Below, one piece after another: positions 46,401-58,400 of a DNA stretch of 64,000 bases. A model generated the notes under the pieces. That model searched no databases. It was not told the DNA's origin and was given only the letters and a program-made list of their open reading frames with translations. The DNA is from Morinoia aosen (lineage: Eukaryota; Arthropoda; Malacostraca; Amphipoda; Talitridae): the NCBI GenBank assembly GCA_030386875.1, contig CM059562.1, positions 61,130,201-61,194,200 on the forward strand. Reading direction: 5' to 3'. Numbering within the stretch: the stretch's first letter is position 1; each line of letters starts with the position of its first letter. Both the position numbers and the translations under genes were made by a program.

Positions 46401-49400
46401 TTAATTAAATTTGTACGTGTGTATTGGGGTCAGAACTCGTAAATGCTTATTAGCACGTTGACTGCCTATTGGACATGTGAGTACCACTAGGTAAATTGCT
46501 CACTATCGTATCGGTGTGAATGAACCGCATTTCAATTATTTCAACACCTTTTCGAAACAGATTTAAGCATGCTAGGTAAAATATCATCATGCTATTACAT
46601 ATTCACACTTCTTAAGAGAGAAAAATTTTTATTCGAGCAGGAAACTCTCTTTTTATGCTGTTTCTTTCAACCTATACTTAACATGAGACCACTGAACGCA
46701 CATGAGCGTTCAGTGGCAGCGAACGTGTTAATGCAGAGAAACGCTGCCAAGTTTGAAATATTGAAGCCAAATTATCAAAAAAATATAACATACTAACTGA
46801 GAAAACTAAAAAATTAAAAGCATTTCATGAGCAAATAAATAAATAAATACAGTTGTCAAGGCTCTTGACGTAAACAAAATTAAGGTACAATTACAGGGAA
46901 CCGTATCTTTAAGACATTTATCGTGTCTACGAGAGTCAGCAAAATTGATAGCCGTATGAAACACGATTGCTTTCCTTAGAATTATTCCACTCTCTTGTTT
47001 TGTCGTTATAATGGTAGATGAATCATCAGTGTTGAAATTGAGAAGAAATACGGATAACACTATAGCAAAATCGGTATCATCTGTGAGTCATGATGCTCGG
47101 ATTCATAAGGTGACGCATAGTACTTGTTTCTGTTCAAAAATCATCACCCACCAAGTGTTTATGAGGGTATCAGAGAAGTCGAAAGCGTATTCCCTATCTA
47201 TAAGTCTGTAGTAAAACGGCGCTGCAATGTCAGCTCGACCTTCATACACATCGCCCAGGACGCCGGTGTAGTCACCGGTGGCGCTTGCGCCAGGTGTTGC
47301 CTCTTCGGGGATGTGGCCCTTGACTCTGGAACGGAACCAGGGCCTGTACAGTGAACGGAGTTGTGGGTGTTTTCATTTCTCCTCCAGCACAGACGGTGCT
47401 AAGTATCCAGGACTGATCAATCACGTGTACTCTTCTCTTTCATTTACGTTTGTCACAAGAACTAGAAGGGGAATTGATCACGCTGAATTGGAAACTAAGT
47501 TAATGGGTCAAAGAAAATTATTCATGTTGAATGCAGTGGTTGGAAAAACGTAACATGCAAGGAGTCCGGGAATGGACTCTTGTATTACCATAAACCTCAA
47601 GAAATGACAAGAAGAAAACCTTAAAAATGATGACAGCGTTCTCCGTCTCATAATTCAAAGCCAGGAGAACGAGAAATCCAAAAACTCTTGTCTAATAATG
47701 CTGTAAGTCAGCCTAAACATGATTCAAGTTCCTTGTACTCACTCGTCAGTACCACCATGGATGAATTAAAACTATCTATGAAAAAAGAGCTGCTGCCTAT
47801 ACCAAAGCCGATGGCCACTGCCTCCTTCATGCAGTAGCTCACGAACTTAACACACAATCGACTTCAAAATAGAATTATCATTCCTTAAAAGCAGCAATCA
47901 AAACAGAGAGCATAGCAAATGAAAACACCTATGCCAATTTCCTCGACAAGAAAAGCGGTGACCTACCTAAGCTCATAAGTAAATACATTGACGAGAAACA
48001 TTTTGATCATGATTCCGGAGACTCAATACCTCAAATCATATCAAATGTAACTGGTAAAAAAATTCGTATCTTCGATGGAAAAAGCAATGGTGTTTGGAGA
48101 ACAGCAGTCGAGCTCTCACCAGAATTATCGACTAATAACCCTCCTTGCTTCATCGAAAAGATGACCACTACTGTACCCAATTGGTGCCCAAGACAAAAAC
48201 CAGACTGATATCACATCATCTTCATGACAGAATCCAGTTGTCCAGTTGAACAAAAGTCTCTCAAATGTAGCTGACGCTAGACTTGACACTCTAGGCAACA
48301 ATGATAAGATCAACGAAACCACAACAGACCCTACCAGAAAATCATTTTGATGCCTCAAATAATCGCCATAAAATATAAAATATCAAAATTAAACATATCA
48401 ATACTCGTAGCTTCAATAGTAAGCTGGATAGCATTACTGTAATGTTGGGGACAGAAGACATTAACTTTTATGTGCTTCCGAGACATGGTTTGATTCACGA
48501 ACCCAGAAAACAACTTTAGTTTTACACATCAGTTTTAGTCACGAACATTAGTTTTACATCTTCATTATCCAGCTTTGTCTTGAACCCAAGAAAATCGTTC
48601 CTGAATGATCTATAACCAAGTCTAGCTTTTTTCCGCCTGCATGCATGTTTTTCGCCGCCTAAGCGATTAAATCACTAAGTTAGACTGGGAATGCTTAACT
48701 GCCTGGGAATGCCTAAGGCGAAAAAGTTAGACTAGGATTCCTAGTACAAAAACTCTGAATTATCACTTGAAAAATTGCCACCACATGTTTTCATACTCTA
48801 ATATATAACATGTGTAAAAAGAAAGTTCAAAACCAAAATTTTTATGAAGTGAACAATACCATTTATGACATTCTGCACATACAGCTCAATATTACTACAA
48901 TTGATGATTTTTCGTCATTTTTTACTTATCCTTTTTCTTGGATACTGTTTTGTATAATATTCAAGAGCAAAATTAAAATGATATGGGCGAAAATAAAATC
49001 TTTTTTGTGATGAATGTGACGCTTCCACAAGCGATGAACAAAATTCTGCAGCGCACTTTCTTCCTTATGGTAGTACCCGTCGGCCTTAAACGTGTAGGAC
49101 ACCACAGTAGTTTTCAATAAAATAGACATAACGCTGAAAATTCGAACAACACCCATCGGTGACAAGTCACTCCTAAAGGCAACAATCTAATGTATGAAAA
49201 CACCAAACCCCAGCATCTGAATGAATTACCTTGCAATTATCATGCGCTTGTCCTCGACACCCGTTTAAATATGAAAAAAAAACACACTAATCAATTGCTC
49301 GGGGATATAAATATACTTGAAGTGTTACCTCAAGTTTAAACTCGATTGAAGAAAGTCGAAAATGTCGCCCATCAAGCCGCCTATGTGAATTTTTCCATTT

Positions 49401-52400
49401 GCAGCTGTAGTGATAATGGAATGCTGGCCCCTCTGGAAGTAGAGAGAGAGATGGTATCTTTCATAGCCACCGATTTAAACAAGCTGTTAAAGATGATAGG
49501 TTGGACTTGGATGATAACGGATTAAAAACCTAAAATAGTGTAACATAATTGGGCAAGTTAATCCTATTTCAATGGATGTTCGTTTTTGAGTAGGTTATAT
49601 ATTTCGAATACCTGAAAATACATTATCATTCATTCTCATTCGCTCACCGGGTAAATGCTACACCGTAAGATAAAGCCAGTGAGATTGTTGCGCCTCTCCC
49701 ATGGATCCTCGGCCAACTCTGTCTTCATCTCCATTGTAAGGCTTACGGGGTCTACAGCTCCAAGTTGCGTCACAATCGCCGGGGATGTCGTCCCAGGTAT
49801 GTGGTAGGCTTCAGAAAATGAGGCGTCTTTTTCTCCCAGACGAAGCAAAATGACCTTGAAAAATTGAGTTTAAAATAGCCATAGAAAAGTAGCAATTGAT
49901 TATCCTAAGTCTAGGATATAATCATAAAATCATAGAAAAATAACTGAAAAAAACCCGAATTTCCCATAAGTGAGTAGAGCAAATGGGCTCCATTTTTTCC
50001 CCACCTAAAAATGACTTTCATCCATTTTGAGATCAAATCTTATGAGCTCTCACGCTAATGCCCTCTAGAAAAGATTCTTCTATGACGTAGAGTAAACACA
50101 CCAGTAGCACAACCTCAAACACTGTCCCATTGAAATGGTGCCTTGAAAATGTTTCACCAGTCTCACCTTATTACATCCATCGATGAAAACTGTTCTAAGA
50201 TTTAAATTTGTCTCCGCTAAAGCTTTTCAACCATAGTTATTATAATTTGTCTTTGCACTTTCGACGTATTTTCACTCACTTGTTCTGCGTTCAGAATCAT
50301 ACTTAAACAAAGCAAAGTTCGACATGTTTTAGATCTTATTTGATTACTCTTTTTTTGTATTTCAATTTAAACTTTTATACTGTTTTAGCGTTGGTAAAGC
50401 TAAAAGAAATTTCTATTCTAAAAATGGCTATTAAAAGATGGACAGCTGATTTTCTGGCATTACTATAGAGGAGGTCATTACATTTTTCTTCAAATAGTTA
50501 TGTTTCATCTAAGTCATAATCAAATATTGTTTCTGTGTTATGCAGAGTAGTATTCAAAACAAATGGAGTACTTAACATATTATTTGAAACATTATAATTC
50601 GAGAGTAGTATTATAGTGTTCTTGGGTCATTCTGAACCTAATGAAATATTGCTTGAAAGCCTTCAAAATCGTTCTTATGTATGTGCACTGCGCATCATAA
50701 ATTCCTAGCACTTCTCTTTGGATTACCTTTGCTGCGCTAACGATGCATTTTGCTCTGTTTTTGTTAGATTTTACTGTGAAAAATAATTTTTGCCACATTA
50801 AGGTACTCATGTCATTACCCCTCAATGTTGAAAATAGAATCATCCCATCAGATAAGAAGTTAAGCGTGTAGCAGGGATATAAATCAAAATTTTTCATAAA
50901 GCGCCCATAGGAAACAAATATTTTCCATTTTTAAGGTTGCTTAAAATTTTTAACACAGGAGTAAAATCCTATAGAAAATGAACTCACCAACTCATACCAC
51001 AGAGTTCATTTATTAATTAAAATGAGGTATAGATGATTCATGCTTTCATGCAGCATATGTTAACAAGTTAAAAAGAAGAAAGAATGCAAAACTTATATCA
51101 GTTAAAGTCGCTGAAGAACGTAATTCTTGCATCGATATTCATTGTATTATTTCGTTTTTATTGTTAAATGCTCGTAGAATAAAAATTGTTTCAAATTTTT
51201 TAATTAAAGAGAAATTGAACGTTTTTTGTAGCCGATGAAGTATTTTTCAAGCTCCCACAACAATGTTTGTTGGGTTTTGGTCCTACAAGTAATGATCGTC
51301 GAGTATTATTTCTATATTTTTATTTCGTTTTCTGTTGCATTGTAAAAACAATTAAAAATTTTTAAATACACAAAAGTAAATTGTACAATGTCGCTAAGAC
51401 AGAATATCTGGCAGAATCAATAAGTGCAGGTTAAATATTGATCAAATGAGTGTCATTCTCTTGAATTTACTCCATATTTTATATTATAAGTAGATGTGAG
51501 CACTTTCACTGCAAGATGATTTTGGACAAAAATATATAACCAAATGCGGATTAGAGCAAGTGCAAAACGTATTGGCTTCAACTGATATTGTTGTGGAAAA
51601 AAATACAGTACGTTGGTATTGTGAATAAAATGAACTTATACCTTATTGTTTTTCTATACGCTTGATTATTCATCACACAACCTCGCTTCAGTATGTGTGT
51701 ACGATGAGAGGTTTTGATAATCTATAAACTTGATTATCCATAATTTAAGAATGCCTGATGAATAACTAAGATTTTTTTGTGACGTAAATTTTTATTTTCA
51801 TTTGAACAATAGGTAACACATGCTTTTATGCAGCGACGATTATTACAAGTTAACGAAGATAGAGACCCGAGAATTGATGTCATTTATCGTCCCTGAAAAA
51901 CGCAATTCTAGCATTGATTTTTCAAGCCATTTGGCTATAAGGTAACTTTTTAAAACTCCTATTAATTACTATAATACTATTTTTAACTTGAAGTGTTCCA
52001 AAATAGTGTTACACATTTTACTCTACGCTTTGAATCCCATTCTGTAAATACTCAGGAAATGATCAGTTTTGGTTTTGATAAAAAAGGAATACTCTGTGAT
52101 TAGAAATGAGATGGTTGCCCTAGCAGTGCCAAGAAATGAGCATCTCCTTCATTCAGTAGTCTCTGATATGAGGTTAAAGGAGTAATTAGTTGAGAAATGG
52201 GACTTGTTTCAATTATCATAAGTCGTGTTATTAGGACTTCTTATTATCAAATGCTCTGTTTTAATTTAAAATTAATTTTAAAATTGATTAATGGAAGTGT
52301 CATGAAATTTCTGTTATTCATAATTTTTTAATTAGTCGTACTATGCAGTTAAAATGATTCACCCTTATTCACCCTTACTCCAAATATACTTTACAATTCA

Positions 52401-55400
52401 AAGCTCAGTGTGTTTCATTTTCTTCGATCTCCTTTTTTCTAAAGTACTTTCGTTTATACTTCGTGCGACCATAATCGGCATAAGCCAAGTGCGTTTGTTA
52501 GAGAAGACACCGCAGAAAATTGCTCAGGTGTTCCCCTCGTGCTCTCACCCTGTTGTCAGGCCGCCAGGTCAGGTCCCGCAGCGCCTGCTGGTGTGACGCT
52601 GCGTCGGTGACCAACAGCCACGGCAAGCGAGACATGTGCTCCCACGCTTTGTTCTGTCCACAGCAGTAGAGAATGCGACTTCTAAAGTGTTATTATTGAT
52701 ATGAAAATAGATATTGTAAATAAACGATTTTCTAAAAATTTATAAAAGACTTAATTACATGAGAAGTCAGTATTTCCTCAGAGCGTTGTAAGGAAATGTA
52801 ACATTTTGCTAGGCTGCGACGTGAACAGAGCGACGCGAAGGGACATTGGAATCTTTGGTGTATACTATCTATCGTAACCGTTGGACGCCAGAAAGGGGAA
52901 GTTTAGTCGGGCAAGCGAATGTAGTCCAGCAAGGGCGAGAGCAGAAGGGCAGAATTGATATAGCAAGCAAAGTTTGCCTAGCATGTGCGTTATGGTAGAT
53001 TTTTCACTGTTCTAAGAGAAGCCGTTACAAGAACGTCGAAGCCAGCCTCAAAGCGTGAGAAAGTGTGCGAAACTCTACAGAGAACTGGAGGCCGAGGCAA
53101 CGGTCGACCCTCGGAGAAGCGTGGGGCAGCTTAGAAGGGGCGAGGGATGGCTTAAGGAGAAAGCCGCATAACCTGAGCCAATGAGAGCTCGCGACAATGC
53201 CGCGCGTTGAAGGTGTGTCAGGAACGCGCAAGCACACAGCCAATGAGATTTCGAGACGTTAAGACAAGCAATAATTCCACCAATCAGGATTAAAATGCCG
53301 TCTTCAGGATTAAAGTGCCGCCATAGCCATGTGGCTAGAGCGTTCTGCCGGCGTGCGGGAGACCCGGGATTGAATCTCGGCGCTGGCAGTGGCGATTTTC
53401 TCTGTTGGGTATAGGAGAAAAATTCCAAGCACAATACCCCACTCTACCCAGGTGTCTGAATTGGGTACCGGTCTCGACCGGGGGAAAGCGTCATGGCGTC
53501 CTGGCGTTAGTTATAAGGCATTTGAAAATCCAATGTATCAGGCTTGATTGGAAATAAAGCATCCGTAGATGCCTTCATTATCATTATTCATTATCATTAT
53601 CTTCTAACCACAAACATTCGTGAACCTCCTGGAACGAACCAAGACGGAACACATATAAGGAGTTCACAAGAAGAATCGGGAGGATTTTAGTCTCGGTTGG
53701 GCAATAAGAGAGACGCATAAATTTTGAGTGCGGGGCCGGGGTTCCGGCAAAACGCCGGCACACCCCGGCATAATAACAATTCACGATTAACATTACATGG
53801 AAAGAGTGCCGCTGATGTTTAACTCCTTCAAAAACGACAAGATTTACAAAACCCCTCGGTGCAAGTGTACGCTGATAATATCTACGAAAGGTCAAGGATT
53901 CTACGAGCATCGAGCGAGGCAACATACAGCGGCCTGCACAATTCAGCATCAAGTCAACCACAACAGCATAATCGCAGAAGAATGAGGTCGATATCTCTGA
54001 CACCAACGAAGCATAATAACCAACAAGTTATTAACGTCGGAAGACAGCCAGGCGTCTGTCGCCCACGCCGGAAAAATGAAGAGGCATCGCCACATCGCAA
54101 CGGTACTCTGAGCACGCTGCTGAGTACTATCAGCAGCAAAATGGAGTCGGCAGTGAATCAACAGCAACGACACAGTACCGAAGAGTGCGAGTGTTTTGTG
54201 GTATTGAGAACTCTGAAAAAAGCGATCTTGAGTACAAGTTTAGATACAAAGCAGCACATTGAACAGTGCTTCAAATTGGCGCGCCATCCAAATGGGATTT
54301 TGTGTCAGGTGTTTCTATAGCTAATGTGCTGAGTTCACGTTGGCACCGTGTGAAACGTCTTATTCAAATGTATCTTGTGGTGAGTCAAGATTTTACTGGC
54401 GTGTATTGACCCTATTATTTGTGCTTACGTTAGCCCAATTATTATTATGTTCTTCTAATTCCAATTCATTTTGCGTAAATCTACTTTTGTTAGTTGCCAT
54501 AAAATTTTGGGTAACGTTAAATCATGCAATCGTTCGTTATAGCGCTGTTTATGACTCGAAGCGTGCATTTCTCTCATTTGGTGTGCTATTTGTGTAAGAA
54601 GGTGTACGTCGATAATTATCTTATTTGCATTGTTCAATTAACCCCACTCACGTGTTCAACCTTAAAATAAAATATGTTTAAATCTTTCAAATATGTGTAT
54701 CATTGTACTATGCTGATCAAACTGGGGGGGTTCATGGTGCGCACTATGCTAAGTCCTGCTATTCCTATTCTCCACCTTTTCTGTCCATCCTCTTCCTGTG
54801 TATTTCCCATTTCTAATTTCCTTTCCACTCGAGGTTTAAATTCCTCAATCGTAACGTGACTGGCGGCGTCAGCCGACCCATAAACGTATCGTGACAGCGT
54901 TAAGGATATTCTAGTAAGAAATTTTACTTGAACTACATATGTAACTTTAGCTTTCAGTTGCTCCCGTGAGTGAATTCACTGCGGAACAACAGATCTTTCT
55001 CTCCCATTTTTGGTAACTCATTATGCAAGCTCCTATAGCATGGCAGAAAAAGATGCACATTATGCATTAGGTACAGAGGCTAAATTTCCCTCAGTATCAT
55101 TGATGAAAGGATGGAAAAATGTTGCATTGTAGAGCGTAATTTCGGAGACGGAAATAATAAATGCGTGTCTTCATATTAAAAATAACGGCAGATTTCAACA
55201 GTAATAAACAAATCGCTGAAAGGATTCGTGCATCGCCAGGTGACTCGGTTGCAACGAGCTAGATAAACCTGTGACTGAAATGAGTGGCAAGTTGGAACCC
55301 TGCATCACGTTTGTAATGTGTACAAAATGAACGTTCATTTTACCAGCTTTATCTATAAAAATCAAATGGCAAACCTCTCAAGCAAAAACAAAATTTGTAT

Positions 55401-58400
55401 TAAAATAGATTTACTGAATTTTGAAGATTTTCTCATAACATTGACATGTATGCACTCTTATAACGTTACAATTTGATGCTAATATCATACTCACTTGAAA
55501 AATTCAGGCTATTTTGAGTAATTGAGTACGTGGCGAGGGAGAAATGTTTTATTTTTGTCCGTCAATTATTAAAGAGTTGAAAGATTTTAAATTTTTGATA
55601 AGCTTGTTTTCAACATAATAACCTAAAAAGTTCTAGGTTCTAGGTCAAAAGTTCTAGGTCACTGAAAATTATACTCCAAAACTCTGTTAACATTTTCGAA
55701 GTGGCCGACCATCATGCTGGGTTTACAGTTGCCAAAGTAACTCAGTCATTTATGTATTAGAAAGCAACAGGGCCTAGTCAGGCGGGTCAGCCCTGCTCAA
55801 TCAAAATTATTTATACCCACACACTCATTCATTACCTCCAATAGAGAGAATACCCTAGCGTTCGCTCCCACTAGGTGCGAGCCCCACTGATCGACTGCGT
55901 CAAAAAAATGGTGTCGTACTGAAGGGCTGAAAATTATTTTCTTAATTTCTTTCACACAAATACGATTTAAAGGTCTATCCCCTAATTATTGCTACCATGC
56001 TTCTGTTATTCTTCTAAAGAAGAAACATGGAATAGACAAAGTCATATCATCTTTTACAAGAAAGATCACGGTTCCTTGAGACGAAAAGATAAAACTACAT
56101 TACTAGGGAAATGAGCAGCTACTCAATTACTCAGATTTCGAGGTTGGCTTACTTGCTACATAAGTACATTTAACCAAATGCAGGGCAATGTGTGTTGAGA
56201 ATGTTATCATACCTAAGTTCATAGAATTTCAGTGCGAATAAGACACTATCAGCAATAGGTCGCATCCGGCCTCAACTAATGCCAACAAAAGCGATTTCCT
56301 TTTAATTCCGAGGTCGACCGCGTGACGTGGAAGAACAAATATGCTTCTTAATTTGGGAAACCTTCAATTGATTAAAAGGTTTATCTGATAAGAAATACCA
56401 GCGACTCAATAAAGCGGTTATAGACGACGTTTATCTAAATCATCTACATGAAAGAAAACGTTAATTCACACCTTTTCCTGCAAAGCAGATACAGCTCGGG
56501 CAGGCCTCAAGTCCGCGATGAACATGGTGTCAATAAACTGCCATTTGTTCACTTCAGGATACATGCTGAAATAAGAAGAAATGTGAATTTTTTGCGTCTA
56601 GACGAATTTGTAGAACTAACAGGTTAAATAATACACTTGATGTGTGAACAATAGTACACCTGACATCCGTGAGAAAACAGTGAAACTTCTGTTTTTGAAT
56701 TTAAACTTCATAAAAAAATCTTAATGGAAAAATAATGAATGTCTCGAAATCTTCGAACGAAACAGTTACAAAATCAAAGTAAATTTTTCAGACCATTTTG
56801 AAGACTGTGATTTTTTAAATACCATTTATAATTGAATAAACATCAACGTTAAATTTTTGACGCAGATCTAAAATATTTTAAATGTTCGCACTTCTGAATG
56901 ATCTAATTCTCACTAACAGTTTGTCCTTAGTAAAATTTTTGTAGCTACGAGGATTGAAAGTACATATTATACTTAAATGAGGAAACACTCAAAATCCCTA
57001 AGCAACTCTATTTTTAAGATGATTACACAGGGTATAAATCGGTAACTGGAATAAATACTTAAATTCCCATAAATTCGATCACAAACCTAATGGAATAGGA
57101 TCTAAAAAATAATTATTTTCGTGTATTTCTCCCTGCAGAGGAAGTTAATTCAATTTAAAAATCTCATTTTCAAGATAGGCATGATATATCTCTACTGTCA
57201 CCAGTACGCGAAACATGCATGGAAGAAATACGCAGAGCCAATTTTTATAAACAGCAACAAAATGGAAACGTCACTAGAAGAGAGCCGAATAATTTCGCTG
57301 ACGTGTGTTAGGGATAAAACGTTACTTCTATATAGCAGAATAGTAGCCGTTCATTGAAAATAAATTAAAGCTAAAAATCAAAAACAGAAGCTTACACAGC
57401 AGACAATTTTCAATCACCTTTTGGGAGCGGCAACATATGAAGTGAAGGGAAGTGGCCATGGAAAGCTTGTGGTTCGCTGACACGCGCGCGCAGTTCGGAA
57501 GGAGATCTGATGTGTCGTATCCACAGACCCCGAAGTGCTGTTTCCTGTGTAGGTGACAATACACAACGGAAAATCGAGTCATTATAAAATATATCTCTGC
57601 ACAGTTAAAATTTCAATCTCGAAAATTTTACCTAAGCGTCAGCTGTATAGAGTTGGATGACGGTGAATTTCTTACTTAGCAGTGGATGTGTACTCATAAA
57701 TCATAGTGTTTAACAAGTTTGAGGTGTTAAATCGTGACAGTAACCTCGTACTGACTATCGGTTAGAATTACAAACAATTAAATCTTGCGAAAATTTCATT
57801 CTTACTTGAGACACCGACGATAACTAGCGTCATACTGCGCACATGTTAATCCAACTGACTAGAACCAATATCTATCAATGTTTAGTTACGAATCCTCCAT
57901 GAGTTCATTTTTCTTTCCTCCAATTCATTTGAAACAAATATACTGTACATCGGAATTTGAAAGCTCGGTCTTACTTTAGATTGTGTGAAGAAGCTAATGA
58001 TCTATGATAAGTAAATTAATTCCACACCAGCCAACCAAAATGTTCTCCCTTGAAATTCCTGTGAACATTTATTATGTAATTAATAGTAAAAACGAAGTAT
58101 TTTACGTGGTCATGATATCGGCCATTATGAAGATATTTTGACGATTTATTGCTACAACAGCTGTGAACTTAACAAGACACAATTTTAGAGTTGTTAACGA
58201 TCACAGCAAACTCTCTTTTCCTATTTTAAGTGTTCTTTAGCCACATTGTCCTGCTTGTGCTGAAATTCTAGGAAACACTAAATAGTTATTTGAGAACGAA
58301 AAATTCTAACAGAGCAGAGACTCATCCATTTTCGGACTTTTCGGACCAAAGCAATTTTCATGGCTAGAAAACTTCAACAAAATAGTTCAAGTTTTCTGTC

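Noticed and set aside
53317-53392. Possible tRNA gene
   Set aside because: A and B boxes are present, but acceptor and anticodon stems do not pair and a SINE body with a repeat tail follows.
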